NCBI RefSeq assembly: GCF_025919725.1
Contig: NZ_CP081495.1
Location: 2,046,001-2,110,000 of the forward strand
DNA: 64,000 bases
Direction of reading: 5' to 3'
Origin: Flavobacterium agricola
GTDB lineage: Bacteria; Bacteroidota; Bacteroidia; Flavobacteriales; Flavobacteriaceae
The notes under the pieces were generated by a model. It worked only from the letters and a program-made list of their open reading frames with translations, made no database searches and had not been told where the DNA came from. Positions 55,435-64,000 of this stretch are shown piece by piece. Within the stretch, counting starts at the first letter, position 1. Each line of letters begins with the position of its first letter. A program made the translations under genes and the position numbers.

Positions 55435-56771
55435 TAATATGCTTTTTCTTCGCCTTTTACAGCATTTAAAACTGTTTTAATAATGATTTTTACATCAAAC
55501 AAAATAGACCAATTCTCAGAGTAATAAATATCGTATCGTACTCTTTTTAAAATATCTCTTTTAGTTTCTACTTCACCTCTACAACCGCTAATTTGAGCAA
55601 AACCTGTTATTCCTGGTTTAATGAAATGACGAATCATAAACTTATCAATTGATAGGGCAAATTCTTTTGTTTGGTTTACCATATGCGGACGAGGACCAAC
55701 AACAGACATATCACCAATAAAAACATTAAAAAACTGTGGCAATTCATCTAAACTTGTTTTACGTAAAACTGCTCCGATTCTAGTTATACGTCTATCTCCT
55801 CTGCTTACCTGATTCGTATCAGAAACTTTATTTACGTACATAGATCGAAATTTAATACAACAAAACTCTTTATAATTAAGACCATTACGTTTTTGTGTAA
55901 AGAATACCGGGCCACGAGATTCGAGTTTGATTAATAATGCTAGAATAGGTATTAACCAAGATAATAAGAAAATGATAACTAAAGTAGAAAAAACAACATC
56001 AAACACACGCTTTATGATTCTGTTGTTTACATCATCTAAAGGAAAAACACGTAAGGAAACAATAGGAATATCATTGTAAAAATCTTTAACTAAATTTCTA
56101 GTAAAAACACTCTTACGATCAATCAATAATTTTACCTTAATAAGATTATTATCAGCAAATTTAGAAATTCTATAAATATCTTTATCTGTAAAACTTGCTA
56201 TAGAAATATAAATTTCATTAACAGCACCATTTTTTAAATAAGAGAAAAGATCAACATAATTATTCTGTTTTGCTGCTTCTTTTGTATAGCGTTTTGTTAT
56301 TACGTAACCAAAATCAGGATTTCGAGTAAAAAAATCAGCAAGTTTATCTGTTCTATCACCAATAATTACAACGTTTCTATAATTACCGCCGTAATAGATT
56401 CTGAAAAACTTAAGAAAATAATGAATAAAAAATTTAACAGCTAATACAACTACGAAAGCTATAGAAATGTAAGTAAGTAACCTTTTAACCCCAATATTCT
56501 CTTCAAGCAATCCAACAAAAATCAAATTAACAAAAATAAATAAAACATATTGTTTAATTATTTTTACTACAATTTTATACGGTTTTGTAAAACGGTAAAT
56601 CTCATAAAAATCGGTATTTACAGCAATTACTACCCACGCTAAAGAAATACACAGATGGAAGAAAATATTTTGGTGTATAAAAAAGTAAGAAAACCAATTT
56701 ATAATAAAAAGATCGACCAAATAAGAAAGCGGTCTTATATATCTAGAAAATCGAATTTTGGAAGCTTGCAA
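55434..56771 (-). CDS. Polyprenyl glycosylphosphotransferase (initiating sugar transferase)
   Basis: This 445-residue membrane enzyme starts exopolysaccharide or O-antigen repeat synthesis by putting a sugar phosphate on undecaprenyl phosphate. Four or so N-terminal helices, a nucleotide-binding-like middle domain and one more helix precede the catalytic domain. It is seen as FTQKRNGLNYKEFCCIKFRSM, RKTSLDELPQFFNVFIGDMSVVGPRPH and GITGFAQISGCRG. The WcaJ-like architecture suggests glucose- or galactose-1-phosphate. It follows the UDP-glucuronate decarboxylase gene by four bases. Confidence 0.93.
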   Translation of the reverse strand: MQASKIRFSRYIRPLSYLVDLFIINWFSYFFIHQNIFFHLCISLAWVVIAVNTDFYEIYRFTKPYKIVVKIIKQYVLFIFVNLIFVGLLEENIGVKRLLTYISIAFVVVLAVKFFIHYFLKFFRIYYGGNYRNVVIIGDRTDKLADFFTRNPDFGYVITKRYTKEAAKQNNYVDLFSYLKNGAVNEIYISIASFTDKDIYRISKFADNNLIKVKLLIDRKSVFTRNLVKDFYNDIPIVSLRVFPLDDVNNRIIKRVFDVVFSTLVIIFLLSWLIPILALLIKLESRGPVFFTQKRNGLNYKEFCCIKFRSMYVNKVSDTNQVSRGDRRITRIGAVLRKTSLDELPQFFNVFIGDMSVVGPRPHMVNQTKEFALSIDKFMIRHFIKPGITGFAQISGCRGEVETKRDILKRVRYDIYYSENWSILFDVKIIIKTVLNAVKGEEKAY

Positions 56772-56775
56772 AATG

Positions 56776-57758
56776 TTAATGTATGTAGTTAGTAAAATCT
56801 TTATGCTCTTCTTTAGCTAGTTCTTCGGCTGATAAGGATTTAAAATAAGCATAGGTAATTTTCATACCTTCAGCTCGGTTAACCTTAGGTTCCCAATTTA
56901 ATATTGCTTTTGCCTTTGTAATATCGGGCTGACGTTGTAACGGATCATTTACAGGTAAATCTTTATAAATTATTTTCTGATTCGTTCCTGTTAACTTAAT
57001 AATTTCCTCAGCAAAATCTTTTATTGTAATTTCATCCGGATTACCAATGTTTACCGGATATTCGTAATCACTTAAAAGCAACCTATAAATTCCTTCCACC
57101 TGATCATCAACATAACAAAACGATCGGGTTTGCGAACCGTCGCCAAAAACCGTTAAATCTTCTCCACGCAATGCCTGACCAATAAAAGCAGGAATTACAC
57201 GCCCGTCGTTTAAACGCATTCGTGGGCCATACGTATTAAAAATACGAACAATTCGTGTTTCTACGCCATGAAAAGTATGATAAGCCATGGTTATAGATTC
57301 CTGAAAGCGCTTAGCTTCATCATAAACCCGCGCGGACCAATTGTATTTACGTTGCCATAATATTCTTCGGTTTGTGGGTGCACTAACGGATCACCATAAA
57401 CTTCTGATGTAGATGCTATTAAAATACGTGCTTTTTTAACACGAGCTAACCCCAACAGATTATGCGTACCTAAAGAACCAACTTTTAAAGTTTGAATCGG
57501 AATTTTTAAATAATCTATCGGACTTGCAGGTGATGCAAAATGTAAAATATAATGCAATTCGCCCGGAACGTGTACAAATTTAGTTACGTCGTGATGATGA
57601 AATTCAAAATTTTGATGCGCAAACAAATGTTCTATATTTTTTAAATCACCCGTAATTAAATTATCCATTCCAATCACGTAATAACCTTCGGCAATAAAAC
57701 GATCACATAAATGGGATCCTAAAAAACCTGCTGCCCCTGTAATTAATATTCTTTTCAT
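56776..57758 (-). CDS. UDP-glucuronate decarboxylase, split by a 1-base indel
   Basis: When repaired this is about 327 residues of the short-chain dehydrogenase type and would convert UDP-glucuronate to UDP-xylose. The N terminus has the NAD motif TGAAGFLGSHLCDRF. STSEVYGDPLVHPQTEEYYGNVN is typical of the family. The frame breaks at 57327-57329: restoring one G (minus strand) gives GPRGVYDEAKR, with the catalytic YxxxK. Downstream VRIFNTYGPRMRLNDGRVIPAF and DGSQTRSFCYVDD are intact. The break falls exactly at the active site, so I infer a sequencing error. Confidence 0.85.
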
Positions 57759-57772
57759 GATTTGAAACTGAC

Positions 57773-59899
57773 TTATATGATCATTGATAATTGTACGCGT
57801 TTGCGCGCTTCATCAACTTCTGTAACTTTAACCTGAACGTGCTGATGCAATTTAACCACCTCGTTAACATCAGATACAAAACCTTCTTTTAACTGAGAAA
57901 TATGCACCAATCCGCTTTCTTTAATTCCAACATCAACAAAGCATCCAAAATTGGTTATGTTGTTTACAATGCCGGGTAAAATCATGCCCGCACGTAAATC
58001 TTTAATTGTTTTTACATTCGGATCAAATTCAAAAACTTTAGCAGCTTTACGCGGATCCAAGCCCGGTTTGGTTAATTCTTTTAAAACATCTTTTAAATAC
58101 AATTCTCCAACTTGATCTGTTTTATAATTCGAGAAATTGATTTGATCGATTAGCGCTTTATTTCCAACCAAATCGGCAACCGAAACTTTAAGATCTTTCG
58201 CCATTCTTTCAACAATAGCATAAGCTTCTGGATGCACTGCCGAATTATCTAACGGATTTGCAGCTCCATGAATTTTAACAAAAGCTGCCGCTTGCTGAAA
58301 CGCTTTTTCGCCCAAACGAGGAACTTTTTTTAATTCTTTTCTCGATGTAAACGGCCCGTTTTCTGAACGATATGTTATAATATTTTCGGCCATTTTTTCA
58401 CCAATGCCCGAAACATAACTTAATAACGATTTACTTGCCGTATTTATGTTAATTCCTACCGCATTTACGCATCGTACTACGGTATTATCTAATTCTTCTT
58501 TCAATTTAGTTTGATCTACATCGTGCTGATATTGCCCAACCCCGATTGATTTTGGTTCAATTTTAACCAATTCGGCTAACGGATCTGACAGCCTACGGCC
58601 GATTGATACAGCACCACGCACGGTAACATCATAATTCGGAAATTCATCGCGCGCAATTTTAGATGCCGAATAAACCGACGCTCCTGCTTCTGAAACTACA
58701 AAAACCTGAACCGGTTTATCAAAAGCAATTTTTTTAATAAAAAATTCCGTTTCCCGAGATGCAGTTCCGTTTCCAATAGAAATTGCCTGAACATTATACG
58801 CATTAACCATTGATTTTATTTTTTTCATAGCCATGGTTGTGTCATTTTGTGGCGCATGCGGAAAAATGGTTTCGTTGTGCAGCAAATCACCTTTTTCATC
58901 TAAACAAACTACCTTACAACCTGTTTTAAACCCCGGATCTATGGCTAAAATTCGTTTTTCGCCTAACGGCGGAGCTAATAAAAGTTGTTGCAAATTGCTG
59001 GAAAAAACAGCTATAGATTGTGCGTCTGCTTTAGCTTTTGCTTCTTGCAAAACTTCGTTAGAAATGGCTGGTTCAAGCAAACGTTTGTAACCATCAGCAA
59101 TGGCTTTTTGTAAATGAACAGCCGTTTCTTTATTGTTGTTTTTAATTATATTTTGCTCAATAAAGCCAAGCGCTTCTTGTTTATCAATTGCTACCGAAAG
59201 TTTTACAAAACCTTCATTTTCAGCACGCAACATAGCTAATAAACGGTGCGATGGCACACGCGAAAAATTTTCAGACCAATCAAAATATTGGTTGAATTTT
59301 TGCGCAGCTTCTTCTTCATCCTTTCCTTTAACAACTTTGGTTGCAACGGTTGCTGTACGCTGAAACATTCTGCGTAGGTTTTTACGAATATAAATATTTT
59401 CGTTAATCCATTCGGCCACAATATCTCGAGCACCTTGTAACGCATCTTCTTCTGTTAAAACAACTTCATTAAGATATTTTGATGCAACAAAATCTATGTT
59501 ATCTGTATTTTGAGCCATTAAAACTTTAGCCAAAGGTTCTAAACCATTTTCGCGTGCGGTATCTGCTTTGGTTTTACGTTTCTTTTTATAAGGCAAATAC
59601 AAATCTTCAATTTCTTGCAAGTCGAAAGATTTTTGAATTTTTTGTTCTAAATCTTCTGTTAATTTGCCTTGTTCGGCAATGGCTTGCAAAACGCTTTCTT
59701 TGCGTTTAACTATTTCGTGATATAATTTATTGTATTTGCTTATTTGCTCAATAACAACCTCATCTAAATTTCCTGTAAAATCTTTACGATAACGTGCTAT
59801 AAACGGAATTGTACAATCTTCAGCTAAAAGCTGCAGCGTGTTTTCTATATTTTTAGGAGAAGCATTTACAGCTTGTTGAATAAATTGAATTGCTGTCAT
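57773..59899 (-). CDS. Tex-family RNA-binding protein
   Basis: This 708-residue protein has the Tex layout. A helical N-terminal region is followed by a YqgF-like RNase H fold domain (LAIDPGFKTGCKVV near residue 320) and helix-hairpin-helix repeats (LLSYVSGIGEKMAENIITY, VPRLGEKAFQQAAAF). An S1 RNA-binding domain is at the C terminus (GMILPGIVNNITNFGCFVDVG). Tex proteins bind RNA and act in transcription and expression control. It is complete and 14 bases downstream of the UDP-glucuronate decarboxylase start region, in the same direction. Confidence 0.95.
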   Translation of the reverse strand: MTAIQFIQQAVNASPKNIENTLQLLAEDCTIPFIARYRKDFTGNLDEVVIEQISKYNKLYHEIVKRKESVLQAIAEQGKLTEDLEQKIQKSFDLQEIEDLYLPYKKKRKTKADTARENGLEPLAKVLMAQNTDNIDFVASKYLNEVVLTEEDALQGARDIVAEWINENIYIRKNLRRMFQRTATVATKVVKGKDEEEAAQKFNQYFDWSENFSRVPSHRLLAMLRAENEGFVKLSVAIDKQEALGFIEQNIIKNNNKETAVHLQKAIADGYKRLLEPAISNEVLQEAKAKADAQSIAVFSSNLQQLLLAPPLGEKRILAIDPGFKTGCKVVCLDEKGDLLHNETIFPHAPQNDTTMAMKKIKSMVNAYNVQAISIGNGTASRETEFFIKKIAFDKPVQVFVVSEAGASVYSASKIARDEFPNYDVTVRGAVSIGRRLSDPLAELVKIEPKSIGVGQYQHDVDQTKLKEELDNTVVRCVNAVGININTASKSLLSYVSGIGEKMAENIITYRSENGPFTSRKELKKVPRLGEKAFQQAAAFVKIHGAANPLDNSAVHPEAYAIVERMAKDLKVSVADLVGNKALIDQINFSNYKTDQVGELYLKDVLKELTKPGLDPRKAAKVFEFDPNVKTIKDLRAGMILPGIVNNITNFGCFVDVGIKESGLVHISQLKEGFVSDVNEVVKLHQHVQVKVTEVDEARKRVQLSMII

Positions 59900-59980
59900 T
59901 ATGTGTTAATAAATTGTAAAGATATTATATTAAATAAAACGTTAAAAGCTATTTTTGTAAAACTTTTAATGTTAAAGTTT

Positions 59981-60697
59981 TTAAGAACAGCTCCAGGTAA
60001 AATTAGAAACCGGATCTTTTCTGGCTGGTAAAAAATTATAATGCCACCATTCAGAATATATTGATTTAAAATGATGTTTTTCCATGGTTTGTTTTAACAA
60101 CGTTCTGTTTTGCAAAACCTTTTCATCTAAATCTGTAAAAGCATGATGCGCTTCAGGGCCAAAAAAATCAAAATCAGTTCCCATATCTAATTCTACACCC
60201 AAGCTATCAACCAAAGTCAAATCTACCGCACCGCCTCGGTTATGCACCGAACCTTTAGCAGGGTTAGCTACATAATTGGTTCCTGGCAAAATTTGCCACA
60301 TTTTTTTCTGTACATCTAAAGGGCGGTAGCAATCGTATAACTTGAGCCGATAACCTAGCTTATTAAAATCTTCTTGCGCAGCAATAAGAGCAACAACGGT
60401 TTTATATCGCAAATAGCATTGTCCGCAATCATAAACTTGTTGCGCTAAAAAATTATTGGGGGTTGCATATCTTAAATCGTATTCAAACGCATCCGAATAG
60501 TCAGAAAGTTTAACAAAAATACTATCCAACTCCGGCGCCGGTTTAGGCTCGAATTTGGGTAACGAAATGGTATCTATTGAGGGGGTATTTAAGCTATCTA
60601 AAGTTATAATAGTTACAGGAACAACTTCTGTAACATCTTGCTTTTTACAAGCAAGAGCAGCAACTAAAAAAGTTGAAAATAAAAGTTTCTTAAACAT
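59981..60697 (-). CDS. D-alanyl-D-alanine dipeptidase-like lipoprotein (M15)
   Basis: This 238-residue zinc peptidase of the VanX/DdpX type cleaves D-Ala-D-Ala. Zinc ligands are visible as SVHNRGGAVDLTL (His and Asp) and SEWWHYNF (Glu and His). The lipobox ALAC (Cys about residue 17) shows a periplasmic or outer-membrane lipoprotein. There are no vancomycin-resistance genes beside it, so a housekeeping murein role is likelier. I start at the ATG at 60697; an in-frame TTG two codons earlier is a poor start. Confidence 0.9.
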   Translation of the reverse strand: MFKKLLFSTFLVAALACKKQDVTEVVPVTIITLDSLNTPSIDTISLPKFEPKPAPELDSIFVKLSDYSDAFEYDLRYATPNNFLAQQVYDCGQCYLRYKTVVALIAAQEDFNKLGYRLKLYDCYRPLDVQKKMWQILPGTNYVANPAKGSVHNRGGAVDLTLVDSLGVELDMGTDFDFFGPEAHHAFTDLDEKVLQNRTLLKQTMEKHHFKSIYSEWWHYNFLPARKDPVSNFTWSCS

Positions 60698-60738
60698 AAA
60701 CAATAAGGGTTAACTATATTTGCACAAAAATACGCATT

Positions 60739-61005
60739 ATGGGCAAAGCTATAGGTATTTACCTATTACTGATAAACGTTTTTACGCTAACTTTATTTGG
60801 TTATGATAAAGATATGGCCGAAAAAGGCAAACGCAGGGTGTCAGAAAAAACGCTTTTAATTTTCACTTTTTTAGGCGGCACTTTAGGCGCGCTTATTGGT
60901 ATGCGAATGTACAAACACAAAACCAATAAAGCATCATTTCAAATTAAATTTTTATTAACATTTATTGCTCAGCTATTTGTGTACTTTTTTACTTTTAGAA
61001 GATAA
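60739..61005 (+). CDS. DUF1294 membrane protein
   Basis: This 88-residue protein has three hydrophobic segments and the family pattern GYDKDMAEKGKRRVSEKTLLIFTFLGGTLGALIGM. The function is unknown. TATATTTG at 60715-60722 fits a -7 box 16 bases before the ATG, giving a very short leader. It is divergent from the dipeptidase gene. Confidence 0.85.
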   Translation: MGKAIGIYLLLINVFTLTLFGYDKDMAEKGKRRVSEKTLLIFTFLGGTLGALIGMRMYKHKTNKASFQIKFLLTFIAQLFVYFFTFRR

Positions 61006-61030
61006 AAAAAGACAGAACCGGGTTCTGTCT
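61004..61030 (-). terminator. Terminator of rpiB
   Basis: GACAGAACC / GGTTCTGTC hairpin; the T run lies on the minus strand exit, so it serves rpiB. It begins at the DUF1294 stop. Confidence 0.8.
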
Positions 61031-61039
61031 ATATATAAT

Positions 61040-61471
61040 TTATATGCAAGCAATTTTATTTACACGATTGGCGTGGCGCCCGCCTTCAAATTCGGTATGA
61101 ATAAAAGCATCTACCATTTCTAAAGCAACTGCTTCACTAACAAATCGGGCAGGAATAGAAATTACATTGGCATCGTTATGTTGTCGGGCCAATTCAGCAA
61201 TTTGTTTTGTCCAACATAAAGCACATCGAATATCTTGGTGCTTGTTAGCAGTAATAGCAATACCGTTTCCGCTTCCGCAAATAACAATGCCTAAATCAGC
61301 TTTTTTTGCGCTAACATCGTTTGCAACTGCATGTCCAAAGTCAGGATAATCAACGCTTGCTGTATCATCTGTTCCGTTATTTAAAACGGTATGTCCTAAA
61401 CCTTCTAAATAAGCAACAATTGCTTTTTTATAAGCCGGACCTGCGTGGTCGTTTCCAATAGAAATAATCAT
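61040..61471 (-). CDS. rpiB: Ribose 5-phosphate isomerase B
   Basis: This 143-residue enzyme interconverts ribose 5-phosphate and ribulose 5-phosphate. ISIGNDHAGPAYK at the N terminus binds phosphate. The active-site Cys is in IVICGSGNGIAITANKHQDIRCALC, followed by HNDANVISIPARF. The length is canonical. A TATTTTTG box on the minus strand (61505-61498) may be its -7 element. Confidence 0.95.
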   Translation of the reverse strand: MIISIGNDHAGPAYKKAIVAYLEGLGHTVLNNGTDDTASVDYPDFGHAVANDVSAKKADLGIVICGSGNGIAITANKHQDIRCALCWTKQIAELARQHNDANVISIPARFVSEAVALEMVDAFIHTEFEGGRHANRVNKIACI

Positions 61472-61797
61472 AAGTAAAGTTGTGTGTGTTTATGGCACAA
61501 AAATAAACATTACATACAAATTTGCAGTACTTGTTTGTACATATTTAATAAAAGAAACAAAAATGCATAACATATTCGTTTAAATCTAAAATACTTTCTA
61601 ACAATTTCATTAAAAAAGCCGTATCTAATTTCGAATATGTAACTTTGTAAAAACAGCATATTCTTATTCTATAAAAAATATGCAAGCAAGTTTAGCATAA
61701 AAAAACGGTTTTTAATCAAACCAAACATTATTTAATATTGTAATAACACATTTTTCGGAACGATTTTTGTATTTTACAACATAACAAATTACTATTT
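61472..61797. other. 326-base gene-free region between rpiB and rnr
   Basis: This AT-rich stretch separates divergent genes. It holds the rpiB -7 box and two weak plus-strand candidates for rnr. One is TTG (61738-61740), 21 bases and GATTTTTG (61762-61769), a one-base mismatch that would give a leader of about 20 bases. The other is a consensus -7 box TAACTTTG (61640-61647) without a -33 box, which would give a leader of about 145 bases. I see no ORF or hairpin-T-run terminator here. Confidence 0.45.
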
Positions 61798-63978
61798 ATG
61801 AATAACAAACCTAAAAAAACAAGAAAAAAAGGTAAGGACTATTCAGTTAAAATTTTAAAATTCTTAGCGAAAACCCCAAATAAAGCATATAACTACAAAC
61901 AAGTTGCATCGGCACTTGAAATTAGTGATACACAAGGTAGAAACGAGATAATTAAAGAACTAAATATTCTGGTTAAAAAAGGCAACATTGCTGAAGAAAC
62001 CAAAGGAAAATACCAAATTGTACAAAAAGCAGAATATTACGAAGGTACTATAGATATGACCTCACGTAAAACGGCCTATTTTGTATGCCCAGAACTTGAA
62101 GACGATGTGTTTATACCAACCAACAACCTAAACAAAGCACTGCATGGTGATAAGGTTATGGTTTATATTTACAACAAACGTTCGTCTCGAAAACCAGAAG
62201 CTGAAGTTTTAGAAATTTTAGAACGCAAACGTACCGAATTTGTTGGCGTTATAGATATTCAGAAAAACTTTGCTTTTGTTAGCACAGCGAACCCAAAAAT
62301 GTACACCGATATTTTTATTCCGAAAGATAAAATTGGTGATGCCGAAAATGGTGACGTTGTTTTAGTTAAAATGGAAGATTGGCCTAAAAAAGCCGATTCT
62401 CCTTTTGGATCTGTGTTAAAGGTTTTAGGTAAACCAGGCGTTCACAACACCGAAATTCATGCCATTTTGGCGGAATACGGATTGCCTTACGAATTTCCGA
62501 TTGAGGTGGAAGCGTTCACTCAAAAAATAGACACGAGCATTACGGCCGAAGAAATTGCCAAACGCCGTGATATGCGCGAAACGTTAACTTTTACCATTGA
62601 CCCAAAAGATGCAAAAGATTTTGACGATGCGCTTTCGTTTAAAGTTTTAGAAAACGGAAATTACGAAATTGGTATTCACATTGCCGACGTGTCGCATTAC
62701 GTGCAAGAAGGTACTGTTTTAGATGAAGAAGCATACCAACGTGCAACATCGGTTTATTTAGTAGATCGCGTGGTACCTATGTTACCCGAAGTGCTTTCTA
62801 ACTTTGCTTGTTCATTACGACCGCACGAAGAAAAATATACATTTTCTGCCGTGTTTGAATTAGATGCCAAAGCAGAAATTAAAAACGCATGGTACGGCCG
62901 TACGGTGACGTATTCTGACCAGCGTTTTGCTTACGAAGAAGCGCAGCAAGTTATTGAAACTAAAAACGGAAACATTCCGCAAGAAATTTCTATTACTGGT
63001 GAAGCTTACGTTATTAACAACGATATTGTTCAAGCCATCTTAACAATGGATGATTTAGCCAAAATCATGCGCGCAAAACGCATGAAAAACGGAGCTATTT
63101 CATTTGATAAAGTTGAAGTAAAATTCAATTTAAGCCCAGAAGGAGAACCAATTGGCGTGTTCTTTAAAGAAGGAAAAGATTCTAATAAATTAATTGAAGA
63201 ATTTATGTTGCTTGCCAACCGTAAAGTTTCAGAATTTATAGGCAAACAAAACAAAACCTTTATTTACAGAACGCACGACGAACCCGATCAAGATAAATTA
63301 TTTAACCTACAAGGTATTATTTCTAAGTTTGGGTACAACCTTAACTTTAAATCAAAACAAACCATTTCAGAAAGTTTAAATACTTTATTGAAAGATGTAA
63401 ACGGTAAACGTGAACAAAACTTAGTTGATACGTTAGCTATTCGCAGTATGAGTAAAGCCAATTATTCATCAGAAAATATTGGGCATTACGGATTGGCTTT
63501 TGACTATTACTCGCATTTCACCTCACCGATTAGAAGATATCCTGATATTATGGCGCACCGTATGTTGCAACATTATTTAGACGGAGGTAAATCGATTGAT
63601 GAAGAATTGGTAGAACAACAAGCCGTACATTGCTCACAAATGGAAATCTTGGCTTCTAACGCAGAAAGAGACAGTGTTAAATACATGCAAGTTAAATTTA
63701 TGCAAGACCAAGGCGATCGCGAATTTTTAGGCGTAATTTCTGGTGTTACCGAATGGGGTATTTATGTTGAAGTTATTGAAAACAAATGCGAAGGCATGGT
63801 TCGCATCCGTGAAATAAAAGACGATTATTACACGTTTGATGAAAAACAGTATGCCTTAGTTGGCGAAGTTTCTAAAAACACCATCCAATTGGGTGATGAA
63901 GTTTGGGTTAAAGTTAAAAATGCCGATTTAGTAAAAAAACAACTGGATTTTACTTACTTACGTAAAAACGAAAATTAA
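61798..63978 (+). CDS. rnr: Ribonuclease R
   Basis: This 726-residue 3'-5' exoribonuclease of the RNB family degrades structured RNA. There is an N-terminal winged-helix region and two cold-shock domains (about residues 75-230, for example KTAYFVCPELEDDVFIP). The catalytic core begins FTIDPKDAKDFDDALSF near residue 263, with its clustered Asp residues. HYGLAFDYYSHFTSPIRRYPDIMAHR follows near 560, and a C-terminal S1 domain near residues 640-720. The full-length frame ends at 63978. Confidence 0.96.
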   Translation: MNNKPKKTRKKGKDYSVKILKFLAKTPNKAYNYKQVASALEISDTQGRNEIIKELNILVKKGNIAEETKGKYQIVQKAEYYEGTIDMTSRKTAYFVCPELEDDVFIPTNNLNKALHGDKVMVYIYNKRSSRKPEAEVLEILERKRTEFVGVIDIQKNFAFVSTANPKMYTDIFIPKDKIGDAENGDVVLVKMEDWPKKADSPFGSVLKVLGKPGVHNTEIHAILAEYGLPYEFPIEVEAFTQKIDTSITAEEIAKRRDMRETLTFTIDPKDAKDFDDALSFKVLENGNYEIGIHIADVSHYVQEGTVLDEEAYQRATSVYLVDRVVPMLPEVLSNFACSLRPHEEKYTFSAVFELDAKAEIKNAWYGRTVTYSDQRFAYEEAQQVIETKNGNIPQEISITGEAYVINNDIVQAILTMDDLAKIMRAKRMKNGAISFDKVEVKFNLSPEGEPIGVFFKEGKDSNKLIEEFMLLANRKVSEFIGKQNKTFIYRTHDEPDQDKLFNLQGIISKFGYNLNFKSKQTISESLNTLLKDVNGKREQNLVDTLAIRSMSKANYSSENIGHYGLAFDYYSHFTSPIRRYPDIMAHRMLQHYLDGGKSIDEELVEQQAVHCSQMEILASNAERDSVKYMQVKFMQDQGDREFLGVISGVTEWGIYVEVIENKCEGMVRIREIKDDYYTFDEKQYALVGEVSKNTIQLGDEVWVKVKNADLVKKQLDFTYLRKNEN

Positions 63979-63991
63979 AAATTATATAGCT

Positions 63992-64000
63992 ATGAAAAAT
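63992..64000 (+). CDS. Possible start of the next gene, cut by the window edge
   Basis: ATGAAAAAT at the window end, 13 bases after the rnr stop, would begin MKN. Only three codons are visible, so this is a weak call. Confidence 0.25.

Noticed and set aside
16349..57329. Programmed ribosomal frameshifting as the cause of the six split genes
   Set aside because: The sites share no slippery sequence, stop context or downstream structure, shifts go in both directions, and the genes are unrelated.
52486..57758. Recently acquired genomic island
   Set aside because: No integrase, tRNA junction or flanking repeats are visible; only somewhat higher AT content in part of it.

Overview
The window is a contiguous chromosomal segment of a member of the Flavobacteriaceae (Bacteroidota). 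Evidence: AT-rich DNA, promoters of the Bacteroidota form (TTTG, about 19 bases, TAnnTTTG), family-restricted genes (SprE/PorW, IPExxxVDY protein, DUF4292, DUF4254, DUF5687, DUF6427), and an ATP synthase operon without its beta and epsilon genes. Nearly everything is housekeeping; I see no phage, insertion sequence, CRISPR array, rRNA or tRNA.

Layout. 1-1338: 5' part of a RecB/AddA-like helicase (GTG start). 1438-2043: Mn-type sodA. 2044-3629: the most unusual region, a set of near-identical units on the minus strand. Each has a Bacteroidota promoter, a stem-loop with a conserved AGGTTAG loop, a GGGGC element and an intrinsic terminator. I read them as a tandem array of about 75-nt small RNAs (four near-identical copies, one diverged copy, one terminator remnant), interrupted by a small membrane-protein gene. 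3630-8689: a secreted protein of unknown function, then a TonB-dependent receptor/PepSY pair for iron uptake. 8747-17719: metG, DUF1003, LD-carboxypeptidase, YraN, a 4-TM protein, RlpA, CYTH, a 'site-specific recombinase' family membrane protein and dinB. 17764-23006 (minus): BI-1 protein, pyk, IPExxxVDY, rnc, fabF, acpP. 23205-27240 (plus): purN, rnhA, PfkB kinase, purF. 27285-33616 (minus): EnvC-like, DUF4292 lipoprotein, TPR protein, nucleotidyltransferase, dut, flippase. 33708-42617 (minus): sprE, bactofilin, atpZ, DUF6168, atpB-E-F-H-A-G. 42744-46052 (minus): a PadR-controlled ABC exporter operon with a visible operator. 46200-52404: reductase, GT9, DUF4254, upp, DUF6427, DUF6341, purD. 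52486-57758: cell-surface polysaccharide genes. 57773-63978: tex, D-Ala-D-Ala dipeptidase, DUF1294, rpiB, rnr.

Six genes (the recombinase-family gene, dinB, fabF, rnhA, a methyltransferase and the UDP-glucuronate decarboxylase gene) are each split by a single-base indel in a short homopolymer run. One is the normally essential fabF, so these look like sequencing errors, not decay. I give each gene its full repaired extent.

The functional themes are nucleotide synthesis (purN, purF, purD, upp, dut), fatty-acid synthesis (acpP, fabF), energy (ATP synthase, pyk), envelope building and secretion (SprE, bactofilin, EnvC-like, RlpA, flippase, glycosyltransferases) and iron uptake. Product names rest on motif recognition by eye; no database search was run.
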